A stretch of DNA of 64,000 bases from Hahellaceae bacterium (GTDB taxonomy: Bacteria > Pseudomonadota > Gammaproteobacteria > Pseudomonadales > Oleiphilaceae), in assembly GCA_024234575.1 (NCBI GenBank), contig JACKOB010000002.1, positions 1,240,001 to 1,304,000 of the forward strand. The letters run 5' to 3'. Below, piece after piece: positions 45,708 to 55,334 of the stretch (the first letter of the stretch is position 1; the number at the start of each line of letters is the position of its first letter). A model generated the notes under the pieces. It was not told the DNA's origin and ran no database searches. It worked only from the letters and a program-made list of their open reading frames with translations. The translations under genes and the position numbers were made by a program.

Positions 45708-46697
45708 ATGCAGATCCAGCGCCGAACAAGCAACAGACGTATACTCAGGCAAATGCTGTTTATCCTGCTGGGTACAAGTTTGTCTGGTTTGGCGCTGGCC
45801 AGTTCCAAAAACGGTTTTTTACTGGATGCGCCACTCGTGCATGAAAGAGAGATCTTACAGGGAGGGCCACCTCGTGATGGTATCCCTTCCATAGATGAAC
45901 CACAGTTTGTTGATTCTGACCAAGCTCACTTTTTACACCCGTCTGACCGGGTACTGGGTGTTGTTTTTAATGGCGACACCAAAGCCTACCCCATTAAGAT
46001 ATTGAACTTCCATGAGATAGTGAATGATTCATTTGGTCGTCATCCTGTGCTTGTTTCTTATTGCCCGCTGTGTGGTACCGGCATGGCTTTTGACGCGTTA
46101 ATGAATGGCCAGTCGTATTTGTTTGGTGTGTCGGGGCTGCTCTATAACAGTGATTTGTTAATGTATGACCGAAATAGCCAAAGCCTTTGGTCGCAAATTG
46201 AAGCGCTGGCAATTAATGGTCCAATGAAAGGCTCTCGCTTACAGAGAATTCCTTTAGAGCACACCACCTGGCAGGATTGGCGAAGCCGCTACCCAGCCAC
46301 CAAAGTACTATCGACTCAGACCGGTTACTGGCGGGATTACGGCACCAGTCCATATCCCGGTTACAGTACCTCCGAGCATGTTTACTTTCCTGTAGCCAAT
46401 GCGGATAAACGCTATCACCCGAAAGAGCTTGTGCTAGGCGTAGAAATTGATGGTCAGGTCAAAGCCTACCCATTTACAGAACTAGACAAGCTAGATCAGG
46501 GACAAAACCATGCCAGCAGTACACAAACCCTCACAGACTCGATTAATGGTAAAAACTACAGCATCCGTTATGATGCCGAGCACCGCACTGCGCAACTTAA
46601 AAACAGTGCTGAGGAGGTTATACCTACCGTTATTGTTTATTGGTTTGCATGGATAGCCTTTCATCCGAAAACGGATGTTTTTGTTGCTAATCCATAG
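45708..46697 (+). CDS. DUF3179-family secreted protein
   Basis: 329 residues from ATG 45708: signal peptide with an Arg-rich N-region (MQIQRRTSNRRILRQ), then a DUF3179 domain with repeated FNGDTKAYPIKIL and VEIDGQVKAYPF elements and a conserved YCPLCGTGMAF Cys pair. Such proteins are extracytoplasmic; function unknown. A longer frame from 45579 has no signal peptide at its start. Confidence 0.9.
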   Translation: MQIQRRTSNRRILRQMLFILLGTSLSGLALASSKNGFLLDAPLVHEREILQGGPPRDGIPSIDEPQFVDSDQAHFLHPSDRVLGVVFNGDTKAYPIKILNFHEIVNDSFGRHPVLVSYCPLCGTGMAFDALMNGQSYLFGVSGLLYNSDLLMYDRNSQSLWSQIEALAINGPMKGSRLQRIPLEHTTWQDWRSRYPATKVLSTQTGYWRDYGTSPYPGYSTSEHVYFPVANADKRYHPKELVLGVEIDGQVKAYPFTELDKLDQGQNHASSTQTLTDSINGKNYSIRYDAEHRTAQLKNSAEEVIPTVIVYWFAWIAFHPKTDVFVANP

Positions 46698-46777
46698 GAA
46701 TTCATCCAGCTCGTTTTTCAGAGGACGATAGTGGTTAACAAGACAATCACCACGCGCAACAAAGAGTATCCGTGTTG

Positions 46778-47422
46778 ATGCAGTGGCAGCAACGCCTGTG
46801 GCGGGTTTTGACGCAGCCTTCGGGGTCGCAGTGGCTGGTTTGCGGCTTGCTGCTCTTGCTGATGACATGGCTTGAGCTGGGTGGCGATACCATGCGTTTA
46901 CAGCTGCGTTATGAAGCCCCATTGGTGGATAACGGTGAATGGTATCGTCTGTTAACCGGACATTTTGTGCACCTGGGGATCAACCATCTGGTGCTGAATC
47001 TTGCGGGCATCGTGTTATTTTTCTATTTGTTTATTAAAACCATTTCCGTCGTAGAAATCATGCTAACGGTGCTGGTATATGCCCTCGCTATTTCTTTGGC
47101 TTTGCACGCAAGCGGTAGTATTTATTGGTACGTTGGATTTTCTGGTGTGCTCTATGGGTTATTCGTTTATGGCGTTATCCGTGACCCTAAAGCAACGCTT
47201 GCCGCAAAATGGCTGATGGTGATTTTGATTATTGCCAAAGTGCTCTACGATCTGCTGTTGGGGGGAGATCCGACACTGGCCGAATTTACTGGCGGAAGTG
47301 TCATTTCCCAGGCACATTTATACGGTATAGTGATGGCTCTTACCCATAGCGCCATGTGCTGGCTTTACGGCCATAAAATTAACAGCAAAAACAATACTCA
47401 CAAAGGATATTCCCATGACTGA
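46778..47422 (+). CDS. Rhombosortase-like rhomboid protease
   Basis: 214 residues with six membrane helices. Catalytic Ser122 in GFSGVLYG and His180 in the QAHLYG segment. The short size and GxSGxLYG/AHLYG motifs match the rhombosortases, which process proteins carrying a C-terminal GlyGly-CTERM signal for surface sorting. No GlyGly-CTERM protein is visible in this window, so substrates lie elsewhere. ATG 46778 is used; GTG 46772 is possible. It overlaps the GFA gene by 8 bp. Confidence 0.85.
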   Translation: MQWQQRLWRVLTQPSGSQWLVCGLLLLLMTWLELGGDTMRLQLRYEAPLVDNGEWYRLLTGHFVHLGINHLVLNLAGIVLFFYLFIKTISVVEIMLTVLVYALAISLALHASGSIYWYVGFSGVLYGLFVYGVIRDPKATLAAKWLMVILIIAKVLYDLLLGGDPTLAEFTGGSVISQAHLYGIVMALTHSAMCWLYGHKINSKNNTHKGYSHD

Positions 47423-47801
47423 TGCAGACATATCTACCCAGAAAGGGCCACTTATTGGCAGTTGTCATTGCGGTACTGTTAAATTTAAAGCGGTTTTGGA
47501 TACCACCAATGCGGTGCGCTGTAATTGCAGCCTGTGCCGGCGTAAGGGCAGCGTCATGATTACCGTGGTTGATGGCTCCTTCGAGCTGCTCGAGGGTGAA
47601 GATGCCCTGACACTTTATCAATGGAACACACAGGTTGCTAAACACTATTTTTGTAAACACTGTGGCATTTATACCTTCCACCGACCGCGGAGTAATCCAG
47701 CGATTTATCGCGCCAATGCAGGTTGTTTCAGCGAGATAGACCCATTGAAGCTGGATTGGAAGCTTGTTGAAGGTGCCTGGCTATCTGTTGAATCACCTTG
47801 A
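47415..47801 (+). CDS. GFA-domain protein (glutathione-dependent formaldehyde-activating type)
   Basis: 128 residues with the GFA zinc-binding Cys sets: GSCHCGTVKF, CNCSLCRRKG and FCKHCGIYTFHRP. Members bind two zinc ions; most are of unknown substrate despite the name. Translation is probably coupled to the rhombosortase gene through the 8-bp overlap. Confidence 0.92.
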   Translation: MTDADISTQKGPLIGSCHCGTVKFKAVLDTTNAVRCNCSLCRRKGSVMITVVDGSFELLEGEDALTLYQWNTQVAKHYFCKHCGIYTFHRPRSNPAIYRANAGCFSEIDPLKLDWKLVEGAWLSVESP

Positions 47802-47879
47802 TTAGTACTGCCATAAACTATTGATATCGATTGCCTTATCGCATCGGTGTCGTCATCCATATCAGTCAAGGAAGTAGCT

Positions 47880-48521
47880 ATGAAACTGGTGATCGGTAAT
47901 AAAAACTATTCGTCCTGGTCGTTACGCCCCTGGTTTTTGCTCAAAGCCTTTGGCATCGATTTTGATGAGGTAAAAATCGGCCTGTACCAAGCGAATACAG
48001 CCGACCGTTTACGCCAGTATTCCCCTTCACTAAAAGTGCCGGTGTTAGTCGATGGCGATTTAGTCGTGTGGGATTCTCTGGCCATTTGCGAATATATTTC
48101 CGAGCAATATCTGGCAGGCGAAGGCTGGCCGGAGTCTGTTGCCGACAGGGCTATTTGTCGTTCCGTTGTCGCAGAAATGCATTCCGGATTTTTTGCCTTG
48201 CGTAATGAACTACCCATGAATATCCGACATAGCAAACCTTTGGATGTCACTGAAGCAGCCAGGAAAGATGTGGTGCGCGTGGTGCAGGTTTGGGGTGGAC
48301 TACGGGATAAATATCAGCATGAAGGGCCATGGCTGTTCGGCAGGTTTTCTATCGCGGATTGCATGTTTGCCCCGGTCGCACTGCGTTTTCGCTCGTATCA
48401 GATTGAACTGCCAAACGTGGCCGAGCATTACAAGCAAACACTACTCGATCACCCGGCAATGAAAGCGTGGATGACTGACGCAATATCCGAGAAAGAACAC
48501 ATTGATGAAGTTGAGCTGTAG
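47880..48521 (+). CDS. Glutathione S-transferase
   Basis: 213 residues from ATG 47880 (AAGGAAG 6 nt upstream). N-terminal thioredoxin-like domain with the catalytic NYSSWSLRPW and VPVLVDGDLVVWDSLAICEY (glutathione site with cis-Pro and Ser), then the all-helical C-terminal domain (FSIADCMFAPVALRF). It conjugates or reduces small electrophiles. It probably belongs with the GFA gene upstream. Confidence 0.93.
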   Translation: MKLVIGNKNYSSWSLRPWFLLKAFGIDFDEVKIGLYQANTADRLRQYSPSLKVPVLVDGDLVVWDSLAICEYISEQYLAGEGWPESVADRAICRSVVAEMHSGFFALRNELPMNIRHSKPLDVTEAARKDVVRVVQVWGGLRDKYQHEGPWLFGRFSIADCMFAPVALRFRSYQIELPNVAEHYKQTLLDHPAMKAWMTDAISEKEHIDEVEL

Positions 48522-48625
48522 TGCGGTGGCTGTTATTCCGATATAACGTGTATGGCTAGGCACCGGTCTTTACGGGAGAGGCGATTACAGCAGCGCGCTC
48601 TCCACCAAACAACTGTTCGGCATTA

Positions 48626-48790
48626 TTAGTTCGTGTCAGTTAATTGTATTCTTATTGCTTCCGCTTGGGCAGTCAGTTCAGAGTACAGGCGGATATTACC
48701 GTTTCTCTGTGCGAGAAATGCCTCATGCAGGCGCTTTTCGTACTGTTCTTTTAATTTCTTTTGTGAGTCTCTCTTTAAAAATCCAAACAT
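48626..48790 (-). CDS. DUF6435 (Lacal_2735) family small protein
   Basis: 54 residues from ATG 48790, with GAGGG 7 nt upstream. MFGFLKRDSQKKL followed by YEKRLHEAFLAQRNGNIRLY and SELTAQAEAI is the family pattern. Helical hairpin, cytosolic; function unknown. The longer in-frame extension to 48925 overlaps the glutathione peroxidase gene and is not used. Confidence 0.85.
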   Translation of the reverse strand: MFGFLKRDSQKKLKEQYEKRLHEAFLAQRNGNIRLYSELTAQAEAIRIQLTDTN

Positions 48791-48875
48791 TAGGTAACCC
48801 TCGTGGTAAGTGACGCTTTCAAAATATTTTAGGAAGCTGGCTACATGCGTTCCGGTTGCTGTGTCGTGCGGAATC

Positions 48876-49433
48876 TTACAAGGGTGAGCCAATGTCTTGC
48901 CTGATGGCTGCTTCGAGTTCGCCATGCAATGGCGATGCGCTTGACGGAAAGTAGGTTATTGATTCCTGGTTGCGATTGATAAGATACTTGTTGAAATTCC
49001 AGCGTGGCTGCTGACCAGAGCGCTGAGTGAGAACTTTAAAAAAGGCATTTTGCTCTATACCTATTACTGCGCTGGGGGCAACCATGGTAAAACTGACGCC
49101 GTAGTTTTTATAGCAGACTGATGCAGTGTCTTTCTCATCGGCCAGTTCTTGTTTGAAAGAGTTTGATGGAAAGCCGACAATCTCTAGACCTTGGTCCTTG
49201 TATTTCTGATACAAGCTTTCCAGTTCACCCAACTGGGGGGTGAAACCGCATTCACTTGCGGTATTAACAACGAGAAGTGTTTTACCGTAAAAACTATTGC
49301 AGAAGTCGACCATTTGACTCGAGTGTAAGCGTTTGCTTTCAAAATTTAACAACGAATCGCATTGATCAGATGCTAATGCAATACTGGGTAGTGAGATCAT
49401 TATATAAGTCACCAGGCAGAGTTTTGCGTTCAT
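48876..49433 (-). CDS. Secreted glutathione-peroxidase-family protein
   Basis: 185 residues with a signal peptide (to about 22). The peroxidatic Cys lies in NTASECGFTPQL, and the Trp/Asn part of the tetrad in PRWNFNKYLINR. The segment usually written FPCNQF reads FPSNSF, so the second catalytic residue (Gln) is replaced by Ser. It probably reduces hydroperoxides in the periplasm using thioredoxin-like partners, with possibly altered activity. Confidence 0.88.
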   Translation of the reverse strand: MNAKLCLVTYIMISLPSIALASDQCDSLLNFESKRLHSSQMVDFCNSFYGKTLLVVNTASECGFTPQLGELESLYQKYKDQGLEIVGFPSNSFKQELADEKDTASVCYKNYGVSFTMVAPSAVIGIEQNAFFKVLTQRSGQQPRWNFNKYLINRNQESITYFPSSASPLHGELEAAIRQDIGSPL

Positions 49434-49683
49434 GCTTTAATTATCCTAATCGATTTGGGCTCGGTGATGACGAGCCATTAGCGTGCTTGGATTTATCCTG
49501 AGTTACTAGTTATTACGGTATGTGGACGAAGTCAGATCACATATGGCGCGATAGATTATCGAGGTCATACTCAAGTTAGAAAAATAGGCAGTTGCTGAAG
49601 TCAATTAGGTGGTAGCTTTCTACTCCGCAGGCATCTAAAGTAGTTTGCTCCCGATAGTTAAATAGTGGCGTGACATTGGCCCG

Positions 49684-50598
49684 ATGCTTCCTCTTATTTA
49701 CCACGATAACTACTCATGTCCGTTTCCTGAAAATCACCGTTTCGTGATGAGTAAATTTCGCCGTCTGCACAAACTGGCACAGGATCGTGGTTATATCACA
49801 CCTGATCGATCTAATTTATTCACCCCGCAAACGGCGCTTTTGGATGATCTCGCCATTGCTCACAGCCATAAATATTTGCAGGACCTGCTTGGCAATAATG
49901 TATGCCCAAAGGCATGGCGCAGAGTGGGTCTCGAGTGGAGCCAGGGGTTGGTTGAGCGAACGTTGACGGCACCGAACGGCACCTTATTAAGTGCACGATT
50001 AGCGCTGAAATACGGCATTGCATGTCACTTAGCGGGGGGCACTCATCACGCGCACCGGGATTTTGGAAGCGGTTTTTGTATGATCAATGATTTGGCTTAT
50101 ACGGCATTGCAGCTACTCGCTACCAAAGAGGTGAAACGCGTTCTTGTTTTTGATTGTGATGTTCATCAAGGAGATGGCACCGCCTCAATCCTCGCCGGTG
50201 TGAATGGTGTCTACACTTGCTCAATTCATTGTGAGAAGAATTTTCCCTTTCGCAAGGCGACGAGCGATCTGGATATCGGCTTACCATTGCACATGCAAGA
50301 TGATGCCTATCTGGATATTGTCGACAACACTTTGGTTCGGCTGCTATATCAACTGGAGCCAGATATCGTCCTTTATGATGCAGGAGTCGATGTTTGGGAG
50401 CATGACGATTTGGGAAAACTAAATATTAGCTGGACGGGGATAGAAAAACGCGACCATCTTGTGCTTGAAACCTGTCTTAATCGAGGCACGCCGATCGCTA
50501 CCGTTATTGGTGGGGGCTACGACACAGACCACGAGCGTTTGGCACAGCGCCATTGTATTGTCATCGAACAAGCTCATGCCCTTGTTCAAGCGGGGTAG
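49684..50598 (+). CDS. Histone-deacetylase-family zinc hydrolase
   Basis: 304 residues. Class II-type HDAC motifs: GGTHHAHRDFGSGFC (His pair), FDCDVHQGDGT (zinc Asp and His), YDAGVDV (third zinc ligand Asp) and GGGYDTD. Bacterial members deacetylate small amides, polyamines or proteins. The stop codon overlaps a terminator. No neighbour hints at the substrate. Confidence 0.93.
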   Translation: MLPLIYHDNYSCPFPENHRFVMSKFRRLHKLAQDRGYITPDRSNLFTPQTALLDDLAIAHSHKYLQDLLGNNVCPKAWRRVGLEWSQGLVERTLTAPNGTLLSARLALKYGIACHLAGGTHHAHRDFGSGFCMINDLAYTALQLLATKEVKRVLVFDCDVHQGDGTASILAGVNGVYTCSIHCEKNFPFRKATSDLDIGLPLHMQDDAYLDIVDNTLVRLLYQLEPDIVLYDAGVDVWEHDDLGKLNISWTGIEKRDHLVLETCLNRGTPIATVIGGGYDTDHERLAQRHCIVIEQAHALVQAG

Positions 50599-50622
50599 AG
50601 CTCTTTGTAGCTCTCTGTTTTT
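50597..50622 (+). terminator. Rho-independent terminator overlapping the stop of the deacetylase gene
   Basis: AGAGCT (50597-50602) pairs with AGCTCT (50609-50614) around a 6-base loop and is followed by CTGTTTTT. It ends transcription before the convergent helicase gene. Confidence 0.65.
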
Positions 50623-50712
50623 AAAGTTCCATAGTTTGATGAGTGTGCGGCAGGTTCGTTGTATTTTGGGTAGGTAAGTCGCGTGGTGAATGCATCATGG
50701 TCCGCGTGGAAA

Positions 50713-53052
50713 CTACTCCACACTAAAATAAAGATGCGCACTTTTTTTGCTGAACTCCATCACCCTGGCATCATCAAAGGTGACTTTAAAGGCGTTTTCC
50801 GTCTCGCTGACAATGCTGCCGGGGCCAAATATGGCGTGGCGGATTCGCTTGGTGCGCCAAATCTCGCTGCAGTCATTTTTGTCTGCCATGATGGCGGCCG
50901 CGCGGCCAATTTTGGGTAGCTCTGGTTCAGTATAATCGGTGTTTTCGGCATCGCAGTAGCGCTTTGCTATTTCGGTCAGACGTCTGTCGGCGGTAAATTG
51001 TCTGCGTCCGGGGGCGGAGTCACTGGATTCGGTCGGTCGGGGCTGATAGAGAAAACCTCCCAGCGAATCACTCAAAGCGTGCTGTAATTCTGCGACAAAA
51101 CGGCTGGGTTTGTTGTCATCCAATTGCTCTGGCGTTACATACGAATGCGAGCTGGCATGCCTGTTGGGGTAAGTGGCAGCGCGGGTTGTGTTGTCGGCCA
51201 GGGGTGCAGTTATCAGGTGCAGTTCATGAATGCTGCGAGTCATGGCTACATACAGCAACCGTCGTTCACTCTCGATGATTGACTGCGTAATTTCTTTCTC
51301 GCGCTCGGTATAGGGGAGAAATTTTTCGATAAGACCGGGAATGATCACCGTCGGCCATTCCAGACCCTTGGCGCGATGGATGGTAGTTAGCAATAGCCCT
51401 TTACTTTTATCCATGCGGCGCACCCGGTCTTTAAGGCCATCAATGTGTGCCAGTGTCCCGTGAACGTCCAATTTGAGCTGGCGCACGTAGTTAAGAAAAC
51501 CTTTTACAATACCGATCTTCTCTTCGGCACTTTCATGAGTCAGCGCTAAGCTGCGGATGCCTTCGTAGAGGCCTGTTTGGTCAATATAGCTCGTTAGAAC
51601 ACGCATCGACTGCTGTGGCAAGGCTATCAGGTCCAGTGCGGCCGCAAAGGTTTTAAGCCGTTTCTTTTGCAGGGCGTTGAAGTTGTTTTCAGCAATTTCC
51701 ATTAACGTTAAAGGCCAGTGGGCATTTTCTCGTGCCAACAGGTCACTGATATAGTTGATGCGATCCTCGTTGAGGCCCGTGTGAGGAAAACGCAGCAAGG
51801 CATGAAATCGCAGTCGCCTGCTCTCGACTGATAAGTCGGCGAACCTGCCAGCAGAAAATTCTAGCAAATACACCAGGGCCACGACTTCACGGCTGGCCAG
51901 TGCGCCTTTTCCAACATCTATTTGGTAGTCTGTTTCTTGGGCGAGCAGGGTGAGCTCAATAGGAACAGTCTGGCTCCATACCCGGCACAAAACGGCAATG
52001 TCTTCCAGTGGCTTATTCCGCTGCTGATGCTTGCGGATAATATCGCTAATTGCCGCACTGGGATCTTGTTGATGCAAATAGATGTGCGTGTCACTGACGC
52101 TGGTGTGGGAGTGGCAGAGCACATCTTTCCTGCCCTTGTTGTGGCTGATTAAATGATTTGCCAGCAGCGCGACACGATGCCCGTAGCGAAAGGTATAGCT
52201 AAGCGTTAGTTCTTTCGGGCTCTCGAACTCTTCGGCAAAGCGGTTGAGAATATACTCTGGGCGCGCCCCTCTAAATTCGTAAATCGTCTGATCTGGGTCG
52301 CCAACAACGGTAACTCGCGCTCGTTGACCGGCGATATACTTCAGTAATCGATGTTGGATTTCGTTGGTGTCCTGGTACTCATCGACCAATATCAAGTCCA
52401 TTTTATCGGCCACCAGCGTTTGCAATTCTGGCTTTTCACTGATGAGCTTTACCGGCTCATAAAGCATGTCGGCAAAGGTGATACGGCCATAATCTTTGCG
52501 CCATTTTTCGAAGGCATCAAATAAATCCAGTAAAAACCGATATTTTTCTGAGGCGCCAATAGCTGTGAAAACTTCCATCGCCGTGGCCAGGGTAGACTTC
52601 ACCTGATCAATGAAATTACTGGCGATGGCAACGTTCTCTTTTTTATTCCTTTTAATTTCATCCTGCAGATCGGGTGGTGCCAACGTGCGGATCAGGTTCC
52701 ACACCTGATAGTGTACTTCTTGCTCGGTCAGCACTTTAGGGTGTATCGGCGCCAGGTGGCCATCACGAATAAAACGTTGATACAGGCGATAACCCATCGC
52801 GTGATAGGTGCGTATCTCTGGTAGTTTGAGGTGTTCCAACCGGCAGAGCGACTGCAGTTTGCGTTCAAAATCTTCTTTAGCGCTGCGATTAAACATGAGA
52901 ATCAACATGCGCTCTGGTGCATGGCCGGTTTGCAGTAGACGGTGAATTCGGCAGGCGAGGGTCGTTGTTTTACCACTTCCGGCAACCGCGGTAATAACAC
53001 AATGCTCAAAGCCGAGATCGATAATGGCTTGCTGTTCAGCGGTCAGTAACAT
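50713..53052 (-). CDS. UvrD/Rep-family superfamily 1 DNA helicase
   Basis: About 779 residues. Walker A AVAGSGKTTTL, motif II LILVDEYQDTNEIQ, motif III VVGDPDQTIYEFRGA, motif V/VI region TIHRAKGLEWPTV and RRLLYVAMTRSIHEL. The C-terminal tail KRIRHAIFGPGSIVSE matches the tudor-like domain of PcrA/UvrD that contacts RNA polymerase. It unwinds DNA 3' to 5' in repair. ATG 53052 is used; a TTG two codons upstream is possible. Confidence 0.93.
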   Translation of the reverse strand: MLLTAEQQAIIDLGFEHCVITAVAGSGKTTTLACRIHRLLQTGHAPERMLILMFNRSAKEDFERKLQSLCRLEHLKLPEIRTYHAMGYRLYQRFIRDGHLAPIHPKVLTEQEVHYQVWNLIRTLAPPDLQDEIKRNKKENVAIASNFIDQVKSTLATAMEVFTAIGASEKYRFLLDLFDAFEKWRKDYGRITFADMLYEPVKLISEKPELQTLVADKMDLILVDEYQDTNEIQHRLLKYIAGQRARVTVVGDPDQTIYEFRGARPEYILNRFAEEFESPKELTLSYTFRYGHRVALLANHLISHNKGRKDVLCHSHTSVSDTHIYLHQQDPSAAISDIIRKHQQRNKPLEDIAVLCRVWSQTVPIELTLLAQETDYQIDVGKGALASREVVALVYLLEFSAGRFADLSVESRRLRFHALLRFPHTGLNEDRINYISDLLARENAHWPLTLMEIAENNFNALQKKRLKTFAAALDLIALPQQSMRVLTSYIDQTGLYEGIRSLALTHESAEEKIGIVKGFLNYVRQLKLDVHGTLAHIDGLKDRVRRMDKSKGLLLTTIHRAKGLEWPTVIIPGLIEKFLPYTEREKEITQSIIESERRLLYVAMTRSIHELHLITAPLADNTTRAATYPNRHASSHSYVTPEQLDDNKPSRFVAELQHALSDSLGGFLYQPRPTESSDSAPGRRQFTADRRLTEIAKRYCDAENTDYTEPELPKIGRAAAIMADKNDCSEIWRTKRIRHAIFGPGSIVSETENAFKVTFDDARVMEFSKKSAHLYFSVE

Positions 53053-53144
53053 GGGCAAAAGGATAGCCTGATTTAGCTGGTTGATATCAACAGTGAAGAG
53101 CGCTGAGCCTATCGCTCTGATAAAAGTCCGTTACTATGCCGCGA

Positions 53145-54221
53145 TCAATACGAAAATGACAGCGTCATATACAGTGTATTTTCATCCGAGTTTTTGAACA
53201 TATCGGTAGACTCTTGAATTGATGTGGCAAAACCAAATTGATTGATCTGGTAGTAGCCACCGATAACATAGCGTCCCTGCACGTGAATGAGGGGCACGCC
53301 GTGGCTGTCATTAAAAGTGTTGCCTTCAATGGTGATGTCGTTAAATACGTAACTTCCATAGAGGGTGGCGAAGACACCCCAGTCACCAGGTTTCAAATGT
53401 GTTGAAAAAAGGCCATAACCTGGCGTTAGCCAGTGCTCCGGGTAGCTTTGAGCCAGGCCGCGACCGATACGAAAACTGACGCCTGTGCCGATGTCGCTGT
53501 TAAGGTTGCCCAGCTTGGCGTCTGCTAAAATGATGGTGTCGGTTTCGTAGCCGCTGATCAGATTATCTGACGAATAGACACGCCAGCTTTTTTCAAGTGC
53601 CGCCCGCAGCACAATCTCGTTACCAATCTGATTGTCCCATCCGTTCGGGTTTTGTGCACCGATGATTGTATGCACCATGTTCTGGATTGCTTCTGAGCCA
53701 GTCATCGGGCCGACGGCTCCCGCCAGAAATTCATAACGGGTTGCGCTGTCAATGGTGTAGTGTTGCATATAAAGCGTGCCATACATCAAGCCGGTATAGG
53801 GGCGGTCATCTTCAATGAGTTCAGCGTCCTGAATATCTGTCGGGGTGTAGATTTCGTGGGCGATTTTATAGCCAAGTGTCGTTTTATAACCACTGCTTAG
53901 CCCCTGCCAGGAACTCACGCCAGTCATCCAGTGATTAACGGTTTGCGCCCAGTTGGTAGCGCACTCAGGCTTGGCGTACCCCCAGGCATAGGCAAAGCTG
54001 TGGGAGTATCCAGCATCGTCAAAGGCAATGGCATCGTTGTCCCAGATCGCTGTATGGTAGCGCTTGCAGTGGTCATCAGCGGCGCTTACCCACCCACTCA
54101 ACATACAGGTAGTTAGCAGCAGGGTGGTCAGGCGTATCGCGTTTAGTGGATGGTATCGATTGTTAAGCAAGGGTACGTGGCGTTGTGTTTGAGTTTTTCG
54201 AAAAGGTTTTGGGGGGTACAT
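53145..54221 (-). CDS. LpxR-family lipid A 3'-O-deacylase-like barrel (DUF2219)
   Basis: 358 residues with a signal peptide preceded by a long basic N-region (cleavage after VSA near 48). LpxR-family features: DNDAIAFDDAGYSHSF near the mature start, DDRPYTGLMYG, and GWDNQIGNEIVL around the place of the catalytic His in Salmonella LpxR (usually QNQLH); here that His reads as Gly, so activity is uncertain. Twelve or so outer-membrane strands, ending LSFSY. It would remodel lipid A at the surface. Confidence 0.82.
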   Translation of the reverse strand: MYPPKPFRKTQTQRHVPLLNNRYHPLNAIRLTTLLLTTCMLSGWVSAADDHCKRYHTAIWDNDAIAFDDAGYSHSFAYAWGYAKPECATNWAQTVNHWMTGVSSWQGLSSGYKTTLGYKIAHEIYTPTDIQDAELIEDDRPYTGLMYGTLYMQHYTIDSATRYEFLAGAVGPMTGSEAIQNMVHTIIGAQNPNGWDNQIGNEIVLRAALEKSWRVYSSDNLISGYETDTIILADAKLGNLNSDIGTGVSFRIGRGLAQSYPEHWLTPGYGLFSTHLKPGDWGVFATLYGSYVFNDITIEGNTFNDSHGVPLIHVQGRYVIGGYYQINQFGFATSIQESTDMFKNSDENTLYMTLSFSY

Positions 54222-54432
54222 CCATTATCTCGTGGCATTATTAAAACTAGCTGACGAATCTAGGGTGCATGCCCGTAATTGTCAAAGGTTATTCGTGCTT
54301 AATATAAAGCAACGGTGGCTTTGCCTTTAGGTCGGGGTATCATGAAGCCCGTTTTATGGGGAAAAGTGTATTTTTAAGCGCCTAATGTGACCGTTTTACT
54401 TTCATTTAAGGGGTAACTTGGGCGAAAATCAG

Positions 54433-54441
54433 TTATCCACA
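54433..54441 (+). promoter_or_regulatory. Single consensus DnaA box
   Basis: TTATCCACA matches the DnaA-box consensus exactly, 23 bp upstream of the ankyrin lipoprotein ATG. Only one box is present, so no origin is implied; it could mediate DnaA control of the gene or be chance. Confidence 0.35.
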
Positions 54442-54463
54442 AAGGATCCAAGGAAATGGGACA

Positions 54464-55165
54464 ATGAATATAATAAAACCAGCCCTATCAGGGGTATTTG
54501 CTATATCTATTCTTCTTGGCGGTTGTCAAACATCGCCGCAGCAAGAGCAAACTGCAGGTAACCCTGCGTTACAGGAAAAAATCGCGAATGAGCCAACCGC
54601 ATTAATGAAAGCGGTGGCCGCAGGTGATCTTGATACCGCCAGGGCACTGATCGATGCCGGTAACTCGGTCAATGTCTCAACGCCTCAAGGCTCTGCACTG
54701 AGCTGGGCTGTGGAAAACAAGCAAGTGAATGCCGTGATGTATCTCTTAAGTTTGGGGGCAAATCCAAATATAGGAATTCCCGAAGGTAAGAGCTCGCCAC
54801 TGATGACCGTTGCTGGTGAGGGCGAAACGCAGATGGTGCGCTTGATGCTGGCTGCCGGTGCCAATGTAAATTATGCAGATAGTGTTGGCAATACGGCCAT
54901 TGCCCAGGCGGCATATAACGGTCATCTAACCACGGTTAAAACGCTGTTAAAAGCTGGAGCCAACGTGAATATTGAGCCCGGCGGCCGATCATTGTTAATG
55001 CATATTGTTGAGGGTAATGATCTGATGCTGGCGCAGGTATTGATCGCGGCAGGAGCGGATGTCAACTTTCGCGACGCGGCCGGTAACTCTGCTTTACAAA
55101 TAGCGAAAGAAAAGCGCTATGGCGATCTTGAAATGTTATTGGTGCAATCTGGCGCACAGTCCTGA
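54464..55165 (+). CDS. Ankyrin-repeat lipoprotein
   Basis: 233 residues: lipobox LGGC (Cys near 21), then about five ankyrin repeats (LMKAVAAGDLDTARALIDAG, MTVAGEGETQMVRLMLAAGA and similar, each about 33 residues). Probably a periplasmic or outer-membrane interaction scaffold. It lies ahead of the DUF2914 and kinase genes, but 170-bp gaps separate them. Confidence 0.9.
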   Translation: MNIIKPALSGVFAISILLGGCQTSPQQEQTAGNPALQEKIANEPTALMKAVAAGDLDTARALIDAGNSVNVSTPQGSALSWAVENKQVNAVMYLLSLGANPNIGIPEGKSSPLMTVAGEGETQMVRLMLAAGANVNYADSVGNTAIAQAAYNGHLTTVKTLLKAGANVNIEPGGRSLLMHIVEGNDLMLAQVLIAAGADVNFRDAAGNSALQIAKEKRYGDLEMLLVQSGAQS

Positions 55166-55334
55166 ACCTGTCTGCAGTGCTTCTCATGGCTAAAACAAGG
55201 CTCACTAGTGGGCCAGTGTTGCCAGCAGGCATTGATACTTGCCGCGTCTGATTTCCTGACAGAATTATAACTAACCATCCAACTAAGCCAGGTGCCTCTT
55301 TTTGGTCTGGCCCGAAAAACTTCTGGAAAATTAC

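Noticed and set aside
54433..54441. DnaA box as part of a replication origin
   Set aside because: Only one box is present, without an AT-rich unwinding region, dnaA or other origin genes; a single 9-mer is expected by chance about this often.
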